Positions 1 to 7,983 of a stretch of 64,000 nt of DNA are shown here, one piece after another (within the stretch, counting starts at the first letter, position 1; each line of letters opens with the position of its first letter). Origin of the DNA: CALAMD01 sp035301345 (lineage in GTDB: Bacteria > Bacillota > Bacilli > Bacillales > Amphibacillaceae); the NCBI GenBank assembly GCA_035301345.1, contig DATGUM010000016.1, positions 1 to 64,000 of the forward strand, written 5' to 3'. The notes beneath the pieces are model-generated. The model worked only from the letters and a program-made list of their open reading frames with translations, had not been told where the DNA came from and did not search any database. The position numbers and the translations under genes were made by a program.

Positions 1-15
1 AAAAGGAGCATGCAA

Positions 16-495
16 ATGTTTGAAGTGAAAACATATTCTGGTGAAAAGAAAAAAGATTACGAACTATTATATAAGCAATTACAAGCATTATCAGAAGATG
101 AGTCAGAAGCAGTAACTATTTTGGCGAATGCTTCAGCACTACTTAACCAATTTTTAGATGAGATTAATTGGGTCGGATTTTATTTATGGAAACATGACGA
201 ACTTATTCTCGGTCCTTTCCAAGGATTGCCAGCATGTACACGAATTCCTTACGGAAAAGGTGTGTGTGGTGCAGCTGTAGAGAAAGAAGCGACAGTTTTG
301 GTTGAAGATGTTTCACAGTTTCCTGGACATATCGTCTGTGATGCGGTCAGTCAATCAGAGATTGTCGTCCCAATATTTAAAGACGGTAAAATATATGGTG
401 TCCTTGATATAGATAGCCCGATTTTAAATCGATTTGATGAAGAAGAAAAAGAGTATTTAGAAGCGGTCGTTCAAATCATTGAAAAACATATTTAA
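16..495 (+). CDS. msrC: Free methionine-(R)-sulfoxide reductase (GAF domain)
   Basis: Cytoplasmic enzyme predicted to reduce free L-methionine-(R)-sulfoxide in oxidative-stress repair. The 159-aa protein is a single GAF domain. It keeps the family's three cysteines: C74 (LPACTR), C84 (GKGVCGAAV) and C108 (GHIVCDA), together with the NWVGFYL and SEIVVPI signatures. Start chosen at 16, about 7 nt after AAAGGAG; an ATG at 10 would almost touch the ribosome binding site. The upstream region lies outside the window. A terminator follows at 522-567, so the gene appears to end its transcript. Confidence 0.93.
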   Translation: MFEVKTYSGEKKKDYELLYKQLQALSEDESEAVTILANASALLNQFLDEINWVGFYLWKHDELILGPFQGLPACTRIPYGKGVCGAAVEKEATVLVEDVSQFPGHIVCDAVSQSEIVVPIFKDGKIYGVLDIDSPILNRFDEEEKEYLEAVVQIIEKHI

Positions 496-521
496 TGATT
501 AAAAATTTTATAGAAGATAAG

Positions 522-567
522 TGGTGTCGTGCTAATGGATCATTTTTAGTGTCGACACCATTTTTTT
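522..567 (+). terminator. Rho-independent terminator
   Basis: Stem TGGTGTCG/CGACACCA with a run of seven T. It ends the upstream reductase transcript. The T-run overlaps the 9-bp target duplication of the mobile element inserted at 571. Confidence 0.8.
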
Positions 568-570
568 CTG

Positions 571-1402
571 GTATGAGTAAAATGTTTGTGGGACTATGCC
601 CTACTTGTTGTGTAAAGTTTTCACTTCAGAAATGTACTTCGCTTGTCCACGAAGAATTGAAGTGCATTCTTCGCACCATCAACTTCTAATCCCTCCACTG
701 CCGTGTCGGTATTAGGGATTTTCGGATACGGCTACTCCCACAGACGTCCCCATACATTTCTTTCGTTCAAGTTAATTTACTCATGATACCGAATAAATGT
801 GAGTAATAAGCATGAAAAAAGAGAAGTGAAAGGGGCCTTAAAATATCCGCTGTTCATCAAGGTTGGGAAGTAAATGGAAGACGGACAAAGCTCAAAGGAA
901 AACAACATTTTATTCATACGGGTAAGCGATCATTTTGGGAAGAATTTGAAGATTATCGGGATAGATTACAAGTGAAGGAAATTACTAAGCTTTGTAACGT
1001 TATGCCTTAAAAGGATTAAGAGACTATTAGTTTATTAACTTATGTTTAAACGGTCTCACATTGACGTCTTTATTTAAATAAGCAGATGAAATATACGTAG
1101 ACTGACGAAGAGTAACTTTTAATTCATCTAACAACGAGTGAAAGAACTATACGAAGACGCTGGCGGGAAGTAATGAGATAGGTGGAAACCTATTTCATTA
1201 CACGTATCCGAAAATCCCTAGAACCGACATGTTAATGAAGGTTCTAGAAGTTGAGGTCGTCCCGCCGCAAGCGTAGTATAGTTCTGAAACGATCACCCGC
1301 AAAAAGTGAAGTATATAAAAGAATCATTTAATAAAAATAATCGATACAAAAGATGGTATTTTGAACATATTTATTAGGTACCCGCAAATACTTGACTCAA
1401 TC
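571..1402. mobile_element. Non-autonomous mobile element, copy 1 (imperfect TIRs, 9-bp TSD)
   Basis: An 832-bp segment flanked by the direct repeat TTTTTTCTG (562-570 and 1403-1411). The left end GTATGAGTAAAATGTTTGTG and the reverse complement of the right end GATTGAGTCAAGTATTTGCG agree at most positions, giving an imperfect terminal inverted repeat of about 22 bp. Long subterminal arms are also inverted: TAGGGATTTTCGGATACG (713-730) is perfectly complementary to 1203-1220, and 1171-1200 forms a local hairpin. The interior holds a short decayed reading frame at about 849-1008. A homologous copy lies at 58028-58906. A 9-bp duplication and the retained residues suggest an ISLre2-family parent; that assignment is inference. 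Confidence 0.88.
849..1008 (+). pseudogene. Decayed protein fragment inside mobile element copy 1
   Basis: One frame reads without a stop as a protein-like segment containing AVHQGWEVNGRR, KLKGKQHFIHTGKRSFWEEF and DYRDRLQVKEITK, then stops at NVMP. No start codon or ribosome binding site was found, and the frame is cut at both sides. The VH-GWE, KLK and FWEE pattern recalls UPF0236/ISLre2 transposases, but this comes from memory of the family and was not searched. The end of the frame overlaps in sequence with the fragment in copy 2. Confidence 0.55.
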
Positions 1403-1418
1403 TTTTTTCTGTAAGAGA

Positions 1419-1448
1419 TTGACATTTGAAATTCGTACATTATATGAT
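1419..1448 (+). promoter_or_regulatory. Sigma-A promoter for the PAP2 phosphatase gene
   Basis: TTGACA (1419-1424), an 18-bp spacer and TATGAT (1443-1448), 41 bp before the start codon and just outside mobile element copy 1. Confidence 0.7.
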
Positions 1449-1489
1449 AGGTTAATATGATTTTAGAAAACAATTACAAGGAGTTAATT

Positions 1490-2146
1490 ATGAATCAGAC
1501 GAAACAACACATGGTAACGATTGGGTCATTTCTTTTGTTTTTAGCCGTCGTCTTTATTTTTATGGGTGAGCGTGGACTTGCGTATGATGAGCAATTTATT
1601 TCGTTCGTTCAGACACTTTCTAGTGGAACGCTATTATCATTGATGAACGTATTGACGATTATTGGATCAAGTGAAGTGATATTACTAATAACAGCTCTTA
1701 TTGCAGGTATTTATTTACTTCGTCGAGACTGGATCATGATGATTTTCTTTCTCGTCTTATCTGTCGGAGGTGTGATACTTAATTTAGGGTTGAAACTGGC
1801 TATACAAAAAGAACGCCCAGACGGCGACATATCATATATCGAAGTATTTAATTATGTGTTAGAAATTCCGTCATATAGCTTTCCGAGTGGTCATACGATG
1901 CGGAGCACTATTTTATTTCTGTTTCTTATGTTTGTCGTATCACGAGTCGTTCGTAGCGAAGGGGTTAAAATAGTCGCTTATATCGGCTTTTCGCTTTTAA
2001 TTGCACTCGTTGCTTTTAGCCGTTTCTTCTTAGAAGCGCACTATTTATCAGATACATTAGGAGCGATTACGATTTCAATTGCGTGGTTTTCCTTTTGTTT
2101 AACGTCATTTAGAAGAAATAAAAGAAGTACACGTTATCGTAGTTAA
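1490..2146 (+). CDS. PAP2-family membrane phosphatase
   Basis: Integral membrane lipid or undecaprenyl-diphosphate-type phosphatase of 218 aa with about five membrane segments. All three PAP2 signatures are present: K-x6-RP (KLAIQKERP), PSGH (SFPSGHTM) and SR-x5-H-x3-D (SRFFLEAHYLSD). Start chosen at 1490, behind ACAAGGAG; an upstream in-frame ATG at 1457 has no such site. Substrate cannot be told from sequence: phosphatidylglycerophosphate, undecaprenyl diphosphate or another lipid phosphate are all possible. It is transcribed alone toward mgtE. Confidence 0.87.
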   Translation: MNQTKQHMVTIGSFLLFLAVVFIFMGERGLAYDEQFISFVQTLSSGTLLSLMNVLTIIGSSEVILLITALIAGIYLLRRDWIMMIFFLVLSVGGVILNLGLKLAIQKERPDGDISYIEVFNYVLEIPSYSFPSGHTMRSTILFLFLMFVVSRVVRSEGVKIVAYIGFSLLIALVAFSRFFLEAHYLSDTLGAITISIAWFSFCLTSFRRNKRSTRYRS

Positions 2147-2167
2147 TACGGTAAGTGTACTTCTTTT
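2120..2167. terminator. Bidirectional terminator between PAP2 gene and mgtE
   Basis: Perfect 13-bp inverted repeat AAAAGAAGTACAC/GTGTACTTCTTTT. It overlaps the PAP2 stop codon and gives T-rich 3' sides on both strands, ending both convergent genes. Confidence 0.8.
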
Positions 2168-2170
2168 CGT

Positions 2171-3532
2171 TTAAATAACGTCCATTAATGCTGTTGCAAT
2201 TGAGAAATAAATAAGTAATCCAATAATATCATTTAGCGTCGTAATAAATGGCCCAGAAGCAATTGCTGGGTCAAAGTTTAATTTATCAATGATTAGTGGA
2301 ACGATTGCCCCGATAGCTGCTGAAACTGTTAATGTAATTAAGATAGATACACCAACAATTAAGCCTAGAATAGGATTTCCGTAAAATAGAGCAATTAAAG
2401 CAGTAATCAGTACCATACATATAAGTCCGATAAGGGCTCCGGTTGAGAGCTCACGGCGAATGATTTTGACGAAACTTCCTTTTTCAATTGTTCCGAGTGC
2501 GAGTCCACGAACGGCAACCCCGAGGGATTGCGTCCCGACGTTACCTGCTGAGTCCATAATCATTGGAATGAATACAGCGAGTAAAACGATTGCTTCTAAC
2601 GTTTCTTCGAATGAACCAATGACGCTCCCGGTAATGAGTCCGAAAAACATGAGTGTAATAATCCACGGCGAACGTTTACGTGCTGCGACGAGTGGACTAA
2701 TATTAATGTCAAATGTCCCTTTGGACCCGGAAATTTCTCCGAAGTCTTCAGTCGTTTCTTCTTCTAAAATATCGATAATATCGTCTACCGTGACGATACC
2801 GAGTAAACGCTTATGTTTGTCAACTACAGGGACAGCGAGTAAGTCATATTTTTTAATGACGTTAGCAACGTCTTCCTGATCCATTTCAACAGGAACAGAA
2901 AGGATGTTTATACTCATGACGTCTTTAATGAGCTTGCCTGGAGAAGATGTAATTAAATCTCTTAACGAGACGACACCTACAAGTGAATGATCTTCATCAA
3001 CGACGTAGTTATAATAAATAATTTCTGCAGAAGGCGCTTCTTCACGTAATTGTTCAATCACGTTACCAACTGTATTAATAGAAGAAATACTGACGAGTTC
3101 TTTCGTCATCACTGAACCAGCCGTCTCTTCTTTATAAGAGAGGAGCACTCTAATCTCTTCTGCTTTTTCATCAGTCATTTTGTCAATGATATGTTCAGCC
3201 TTTTCGTCTTCAATGCTCGCTAAGAAATAGACGACGTCATCAGTAAACATTTCATCAAACATGTGTGACGTGTAAGCTTCATCAAGTTCACTGAAGAATA
3301 CTTGTTGGTCTTCGATATTGAAGTTTTCGAATGTTAAAGCGAATTCTTCTGGTTTAATGTACGTATAAACAATTGCTCGTTGTTCTTTTGATAATTGTTT
3401 AATCATGTCTGCTTGATCAGACGGGTGTAAGTCTAAAAAGACCCCTCTAAATTGTTCTTCATTTTCATACTGTAAAGCATCGAAAATAACGTTCATATAC
3501 TGTTCGCGATTTTTGCTATTTAATTTTACCAA
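2171..3532 (-). CDS. mgtE: Magnesium transporter MgtE
   Basis: Homodimeric Mg2+ channel of the cytoplasmic membrane, 453 aa, the normal family length. The order is an acidic MgtE N domain (about 1-130), two CBS domains (about 135-255) and five membrane helices (about 285-450), with the family's NVGTQ motif in the membrane part. The start is TTG at 3530-3532, about 6 nt after GTGGAGGT. The leader carries an M-box riboswitch (3790-3945), so expression should rise when Mg2+ is low. The gene is monocistronic and convergent with the PAP2 gene. Confidence 0.96.
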   Translation of the reverse strand: MVKLNSKNREQYMNVIFDALQYENEEQFRGVFLDLHPSDQADMIKQLSKEQRAIVYTYIKPEEFALTFENFNIEDQQVFFSELDEAYTSHMFDEMFTDDVVYFLASIEDEKAEHIIDKMTDEKAEEIRVLLSYKEETAGSVMTKELVSISSINTVGNVIEQLREEAPSAEIIYYNYVVDEDHSLVGVVSLRDLITSSPGKLIKDVMSINILSVPVEMDQEDVANVIKKYDLLAVPVVDKHKRLLGIVTVDDIIDILEEETTEDFGEISGSKGTFDINISPLVAARKRSPWIITLMFFGLITGSVIGSFEETLEAIVLLAVFIPMIMDSAGNVGTQSLGVAVRGLALGTIEKGSFVKIIRRELSTGALIGLICMVLITALIALFYGNPILGLIVGVSILITLTVSAAIGAIVPLIIDKLNFDPAIASGPFITTLNDIIGLLIYFSIATALMDVI

Positions 3533-3550
3533 AGTAATACCTCCACTCTT

Positions 3551-3599
3551 GTAGAGTCGTATTAACGAATTAAGGTGAGAATGGACTCTACGTTTTTTT
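3551..3599 (+). terminator. Hairpin with plus-strand T-run in the mgtE leader
   Basis: GTAGAGTC (3551-3558) pairs with GACTCTAC (3584-3591) and is followed on the plus strand by seven T. On the minus strand the same hairpin sits just ahead of the mgtE ribosome binding site. It may stop antisense transcription or fold in the mgtE leader. Confidence 0.4.
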
Positions 3600-3694
3600 G
3601 TTTTTGTCGTTTGTTGATCAGGTAAAACGGACCGGGATCATTATCTGTGCTTTTTATCACTATCCATCTCACTTCCTTTATCCTCATTTTAAAG

Positions 3695-3727
3695 TAAAAA
3701 AGCTCCTTCTACAATAAGAAGGAGCAT
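3695..3727 (-). terminator. Expression-platform terminator of the mgtE M-box
   Basis: On the minus strand a stem GCTCCTTCT/AGAAGGAGC is followed by six T. It lies between the M-box aptamer and the mgtE start, the expected place for the Mg2+-stabilised terminator. Confidence 0.85.
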
Positions 3728-3789
3728 TGCAATAGACATCAGAAAAAAATGTTTATGAAAAACACTCTTTTAAAAAGTATTACAAATAC

Positions 3790-3945
3790 CCTCTAATCGT
3801 AGAGCTTTAGCACTGTGTGGCATAGGACATGTCCAGCTACATTAAAAACTACCTTATGTCGATAGTTCTTGCTGACCCATTGGCGTCTTTAGACATTTTT
3901 GGGCAGTAGCGTATCTCCAACACAGGAGCCTTACCTAACGAGGTA
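3790..3945 (-). ncRNA. M-box (ykoK) magnesium riboswitch
   Basis: Read on the minus strand, the segment contains successive conserved M-box blocks: GTTAGGTAAGGCTCCTG, GGAGATACGCTACTGCCC, AAGACGCCAATGGGTCA, CGACATAAGGTAG, GTCCTATGCCA and GTGCTAAAGCTCTACGA. This is a nearly full match to the Bacillus consensus. High Mg2+ folds the aptamer and lets the terminator at 3695-3727 form, switching off mgtE. Confidence 0.95.
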
Positions 3946-3962
3946 TTTTTACTACAAATAAG

Positions 3963-3991
3963 AGAATACATCAATCACTACTATTAGTCAA
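3963..3991 (-). promoter_or_regulatory. Promoter of the M-box-mgtE transcript
   Basis: On the minus strand TTGACT (3986-3991), a 17-bp spacer and TATTCT (3963-3968), directly upstream of the riboswitch. Confidence 0.7.
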
Positions 3992-4071
3992 CGGTATACA
4001 CACTATTTTTACGTAAAGGGATAAAATATAGTATACTGTTATTTATAGTAAATTGTTGAGGAGCTTATGAG

Positions 4072-4917
4072 ATGAAAAAAATTGCTTGGATTACGGATAG
4101 TACATGCGGATTAAGTGAGCACGTGTTAAATGAGCATAATATTTATGTCATCCCTTTACACGTTATTATTGATGGGAAGTCTTATAAAGAAAACATTGAT
4201 TTAACGAATGATGAATTTTATGAAAAATTGAAAGAACCGAATGTAGATGCAAAAACGAGTCAGCCAGCTTATGGAAAATTCGTGCGACTTTATGAAGAAT
4301 TAAAAGATACTTATGACTGTGGCATCGCCATTCATGCATCAAGTTCTTTGACGGGTACATATCAGAGTTCAGTTCAAGCAGCAGAGCAAACAGGTTTTTC
4401 AGTTGAGGTCATAGATTCTAAAATGGGATCTTACGCTTTAGGTAAAATGCTTTTAGACGGTATTAAAATGGAACAAGCCGGTCAATCATATGAAAGCATT
4501 GTGAAAACGATTAGGGACTCGACAGAACGGACGGAAATGTATTTATTACCTGCGAGTTTCGAACAGTTAAGAAAGAGTGGGCGTGTGAGTACGACTCAAG
4601 CTGTTTTTGCTAGTTTGTTAAACATTCAATTATTGCTTAAGTTTGATGATGGTAAAGTAGTTATTGCTGATAAAATTCGGACGAAGCGTCGAGCGAAGAG
4701 TAGGTTCTTTGAAATTATTCATCAAGCAGTGAATCATGATAAGGCGAAAGAAGTGTGCTTGATGCATTCGGGTGTTTTAGAAAAAGCGCATCGTTGGAAG
4801 GAAGAGTTGGAAAGTTTACATAACCAAGTGAAAATAACGATCGAAACGCTCGTACCAGTAGCTGGTGTTCATACTGGATACGGCACGATGGCTGTTTCGT
4901 GGTTTCGCGGTGAATAG
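4072..4917 (+). CDS. DegV-family fatty-acid-binding protein
   Basis: Cytoplasmic 281-aa DegV protein, the normal size. This family includes FakB, which presents fatty acids to the kinase FakA for phospholipid synthesis. Visible features are the N-terminal TDSTCGLS segment with the conserved TDS, the HASSSLTGTYQS segment and the closing VAGVHTGYGTMAV motif. The start follows GTTGAGGAG by 9 nt. No FakA kinase gene is nearby, so a fatty-acid carrier role is family knowledge only. A strong terminator follows. Confidence 0.92.
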   Translation: MKKIAWITDSTCGLSEHVLNEHNIYVIPLHVIIDGKSYKENIDLTNDEFYEKLKEPNVDAKTSQPAYGKFVRLYEELKDTYDCGIAIHASSSLTGTYQSSVQAAEQTGFSVEVIDSKMGSYALGKMLLDGIKMEQAGQSYESIVKTIRDSTERTEMYLLPASFEQLRKSGRVSTTQAVFASLLNIQLLLKFDDGKVVIADKIRTKRRAKSRFFEIIHQAVNHDKAKEVCLMHSGVLEKAHRWKEELESLHNQVKITIETLVPVAGVHTGYGTMAVSWFRGE

Positions 4918-4918
4918 T

Positions 4919-4951
4919 AAAGAGACTTCCGTTCGTGGAAGTCTCTTTTTT
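4919..4951. terminator. Bidirectional terminator degV / PfpI gene
   Basis: AAAGAGACTTCC/GGAAGTCTCTTTT stem with T-run on the plus strand and A-run on the other side. It serves both convergent genes. Confidence 0.85.
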
Positions 4952-4957
4952 AAAACA

Positions 4958-5479
4958 TTATTTAGCGATATGGTCAGCAATTGCTTTAACGTATACAGGC
5001 ATGTCTGCTGGGCTACGGCTAGAAATCATATGTCCATCAACAACTGTTTCTTCGTTTACCCAATCTGCTCCTGCATTTGCCATGTCATCTTTAATAGCAG
5101 GTGTGCTTGTTGATTTAACACCTTTTAGTACGTCAGCAGATACGAGTACCCACCCCGCGTGACAAATACTTCCGATTGTTTTTCCTGCTTTATCCATTGC
5201 ACGAACAATGTCTAATGCTTCAGGAAAGCGTCTAATTTTATCAGGTGCCCAACCACCAGGAATGAGTAGAGCATCATAATCATCAGGATTAATATCAGCA
5301 TAAGCAAAATCAGATGTCGCTGGAATGCCGAATTGGCCCTTATACTGTTTATCCGCTTCAGGCCCTGCGAAGTGAGTTGTTGCTCCTTCTTCTTGTAGAC
5401 GGTACACGGGATACCACAGTTCTAAATCATTAAAATTATCATCAAGGACAGTTAATACTTTTTTACCTTCAAGTCTCAT
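4958..5479 (-). CDS. DJ-1/PfpI-family protein (YraA-like)
   Basis: Cytoplasmic stress-type protein of 173 aa, related to PfpI peptidases and protein deglycases. C106 lies in the nucleophile elbow GSICHAGW, followed by H107, and an acidic pair precedes it in the N-terminal strand (FNDLE). Start chosen at 5477-5479, behind GAGGAGGGA; an ATG 39 bp upstream has no ribosome binding site. Protease versus deglycase activity cannot be decided from sequence. Confidence 0.88.
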   Translation of the reverse strand: MRLEGKKVLTVLDDNFNDLELWYPVYRLQEEGATTHFAGPEADKQYKGQFGIPATSDFAYADINPDDYDALLIPGGWAPDKIRRFPEALDIVRAMDKAGKTIGSICHAGWVLVSADVLKGVKSTSTPAIKDDMANAGADWVNEETVVDGHMISSRSPADMPVYVKAIADHIAK

Positions 5480-5568
5480 GAAAAATCCCTCCTCATATAT
5501 TCCTTTTAAGTGTATCAAATAAATGACGAGACAAAAAGCGAAAAACGTTTAATAACCAATCAGAGTTA

Positions 5569-5597
5569 TTGCACATTATAAAATAAACAGATACTAT
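5569..5597 (+). promoter_or_regulatory. Promoter of ddh
   Basis: TTGCAC (5569-5574), a 17-bp spacer and TACTAT (5592-5597), 33 bp before the TTG start of the dehydrogenase gene. Confidence 0.55.
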
Positions 5598-5629
5598 AAA
5601 TGAAAATGATTAACTAGGAGTGACGTTCG

Positions 5630-6619
5630 TTGAGTAATAAAATAAGAGTAGGAATTGTCGGTTACGGAAACTTAGGAAAAGGTGCGGAAGCCTCGATTCA
5701 GCAACAACCAGATATGGAGTTAGTAGCTATTTTTTCTCGTAGAGGGGCAGAAGGTGTCACGCCAATCAGTGATGACGTAAAAGTTTTACATATAGATGAA
5801 GCAGAAAATTATCAAGATGAGATTGACGTCATGCTTTTATGTGGAGGATCAGCTACAGACTTACCAGAGCAAACGCCACAATTTGCTAAGCTATTTAATA
5901 CAGTAGATAGCTATGATACACATGCGAAAATACCAGAGTATTATGCAGCTGTTGATGAAGTAGCGGAACCAAATGGACATACGAGTATTATTTCAATCGG
6001 ATGGGATCCAGGTTTATTTTCATTAAATCGTATTATGTCTGAAGCTATTTTACCACAAGGTGAGACGTACACATTTTGGGGTAAAGGATTAAGCCAGGGG
6101 CATTCAGATGCTGTTCGCCGCGTTGAAGGGGTAAAAGCAGGTGTTCAATATACGCTACCTTCAGAAGAAGCGATTGAGCGTGTGCGTAATGGGGAAAATC
6201 CAGAACTAACGACGAGTGAGAAACATAAACGTGAATGTTATATCGTGCCAGAAGAAGGTGCTGATACGGCGGAAATTGAACATACGATTAAAACGATGCC
6301 GAACTATTTCGCAGATTATGATACGTCAGTGAATTTTATTACTGAAGAAGAATTAGCAAGAGATCACTCACTCATGCCGCACGGCGGATTCGTTATCAGG
6401 AGCGGTGAAACAGGCGAGAAGAAGCATAATCAAATTTACGAATTCAGCTTAAAATTACAATCAAACCCGGAGTTTACAGCGAGTGTACTCGTTGCTTATG
6501 CGCGAGCAGCACATCGTATGAATAAAAAAGGTGACATAGGTGCTAAGACGATTTATGACGTTGCACCCGCACATATTTCTCCGAAAGAAAATAGTATCTT
6601 AAGAAGAGATTATTTGTAA
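5630..6619 (+). CDS. ddh: meso-Diaminopimelate D-dehydrogenase
   Basis: NADP-dependent enzyme that makes meso-diaminopimelate from tetrahydrodipicolinate in one step, feeding lysine and peptidoglycan. The 329-aa length matches the family. The Rossmann motif GYGNLGKGAE begins near residue 11. Family blocks follow, including LLCGGSATD, VDSYDTHAKIPEY, SIGWDPGLFSLNR and GLSQGHSDAVRR. The start is TTG, 8 nt after TAGGAG. It stands alone, with its own promoter and a terminator downstream. The dehydrogenase route is scattered among Bacillales and can coexist with the acetylase or succinylase route. Confidence 0.95.
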   Translation: MSNKIRVGIVGYGNLGKGAEASIQQQPDMELVAIFSRRGAEGVTPISDDVKVLHIDEAENYQDEIDVMLLCGGSATDLPEQTPQFAKLFNTVDSYDTHAKIPEYYAAVDEVAEPNGHTSIISIGWDPGLFSLNRIMSEAILPQGETYTFWGKGLSQGHSDAVRRVEGVKAGVQYTLPSEEAIERVRNGENPELTTSEKHKRECYIVPEEGADTAEIEHTIKTMPNYFADYDTSVNFITEEELARDHSLMPHGGFVIRSGETGEKKHNQIYEFSLKLQSNPEFTASVLVAYARAAHRMNKKGDIGAKTIYDVAPAHISPKENSILRRDYL

Positions 6620-6637
6620 GAAAGGTTATTAATCATG

Positions 6638-6676
6638 AAAATTCCAAGTCGAGTCCATTCGATTTGGAATTTTTTT
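6638..6676 (+). terminator. Terminator of ddh
   Basis: AAATTCCAAGTCGA/TCGATTTGGAATT stem followed by a T-run. Confidence 0.85.
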
Positions 6677-6696
6677 ATGTGAATTTTAAAAAAACA

Positions 6697-6741
6697 TTGA
6701 CAATATATCATATGATGTCATATCATAACACATGACGTCAC
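6697..6741 (+). promoter_or_regulatory. Promoter with paired palindromic operator candidates for the symporter-aldolase operon
   Basis: TTGACA (6697-6702) and TATCAT (6721-6726) form the promoter. ATGATGTCAT (6712-6721) and ATGACGTCAC (6732-6741) are two near-copies of the palindrome ATGACGTCAT, set 20 bp centre to centre on one helix face. Likely repressor sites; the GntR protein at 9231 is a candidate. Confidence 0.5.
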
Positions 6742-6795
6742 TAAATATTTTAATAGGACATGAAAGCGCTGACTAAAAGAGGGGGAAGTTTTAAG

Positions 6796-7983
6796 ATGAA
6801 ATTAGGTTTAATACCAAAACTGTTAATCGGTTTAGGATTGGGTATAGTTGTTGGCTTATATGCACCACAATGGTTGCTAAGTATAACAGAAACTGGAAGA
6901 TCAGTTCTAGGTAACTTAATACAGTTTTTTATTCCGTTTATTATTTTTAGTTTTATAGCTGCGAGTATTGCTCAGCTGAAAGATAGTGCAGGGAGATTGC
7001 TTTCGTTTACAGTCGGCTTGTCGTATGTGGATACGGTAATAGCGTGTTCAATTGCGGCAGTTACTTCTTATACGTTCATTCCAAAATTTGTTGCGAATAA
7101 AACATTTTCAGAAGTAACAGGAGTAGAGATTGCATCACCGTTTGTGGAAATTGAATTTCCGCCTGTAATGGATATTATGTCGGCATTAGTTTTGGCAATT
7201 GTAATCGGTTTAGCTGCAAGTTGGGGAAAATCAAAAATTATTGCAGATGTAGTTGTGGAGTTAAAAGATATTATTGATATTGTTATTCAACGATTTATTA
7301 TACCGATAATACCTATTTTTATTTTCTGTATTTTTGCAGGTATTACTGCTAAAGGTGAAATGAGTGGAACAGTCGTTATTTTCGGGAAAATGTTAGTACT
7401 AATTATAATGCTACAACTTTTATGGCTTATTATAGAATACACGTTAGCTGCAATAATTTCTAAGACGAATCCGTTGACAGCTGTACGAAAGATGATGCCA
7501 GCTTACTTTACAGCAATGGGGACGATGTCAAGTGCGGCAACAATACCAGTTTCATTAAGACAAGCAAAAACAATTCCTGGCATGGATAAAAAAATAGCTG
7601 ATTTTGTTATGCCTCTTTGTGCGAACATTCATTCAGCGGGAGCAGCGTTAACGTTAACAATTAGTGCAATTACAGTATCCGTTATTACATTAGGAGGGCT
7701 TCCGCCAATTAATCTAGTAATTGTCTTTATCATTGTTCTTGGTATTGTTTTAACAGGAGCAGCAGGTGTTCCTGGTGGTTCCGTTCTAGCGACATTAGGA
7801 ATTTTACAGTCTATCTTAGGATTTGATGAGGTGGGAATTGGATTAATGTTAGCGTTATTTATGGTACAAGACACACTAGGTACAGCTACGAACATTACAG
7901 GTGATGGTGCGTTAGCAATTATTGTTAATAAATATTTTGGAAAAGATAAAAATAATAAAGCAAGAGCAAAAGGGGCGGTATAA
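6796..7983 (+). CDS. Sodium:dicarboxylate/amino acid symporter (SDF/DAACS family)
   Basis: Secondary transporter of 395 aa with eight or more membrane segments. Signatures of the glutamate-transporter fold are present: SSAATIPVSLR (the serine-rich hairpin) and QDTLGTATNITGDG, aligned with the substrate-binding TM8. Start chosen at 6796, behind AGAGGGGGAAG; an earlier ATG at 6760 has no ribosome binding site. It abuts the threonine aldolase gene with no gap, which suggests uptake of threonine, serine or a related beta-hydroxy amino acid rather than a C4-dicarboxylate. That specificity is inference. Confidence 0.9.
   Translation: MKLGLIPKLLIGLGLGIVVGLYAPQWLLSITETGRSVLGNLIQFFIPFIIFSFIAASIAQLKDSAGRLLSFTVGLSYVDTVIACSIAAVTSYTFIPKFVANKTFSEVTGVEIASPFVEIEFPPVMDIMSALVLAIVIGLAASWGKSKIIADVVVELKDIIDIVIQRFIIPIIPIFIFCIFAGITAKGEMSGTVVIFGKMLVLIIMLQLLWLIIEYTLAAIISKTNPLTAVRKMMPAYFTAMGTMSSAATIPVSLRQAKTIPGMDKKIADFVMPLCANIHSAGAALTLTISAITVSVITLGGLPPINLVIVFIIVLGIVLTGAAGVPGGSVLATLGILQSILGFDEVGIGLMLALFMVQDTLGTATNITGDGALAIIVNKYFGKDKNNKARAKGAV

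Noticed and set aside
495..689. 64-aa frame running into mobile element copy 1, with a partial parallel at 58053-58259
   Set aside because: The two copies do not keep the same frame or codons, and the sequence is part of the inverted arms; not a gene.
1390..1402. TTGACT in the right end of the element as an outward -35 box driving adjacent genes
   Set aside because: No -10 box at 16-18 bp in either copy; each downstream gene has its own promoter outside the element.
2460..2879. 139-aa plus-strand frame within mgtE
   Set aside because: Antisense shadow of a clear MgtE coding sequence; no ribosome binding site.
5601..5615. TGAAAATGATTAACT, a Fur-like box over the ddh transcription start
   Set aside because: Three mismatches in 14 positions in very AT-rich DNA, and no iron link for the dehydrogenase; likely chance.
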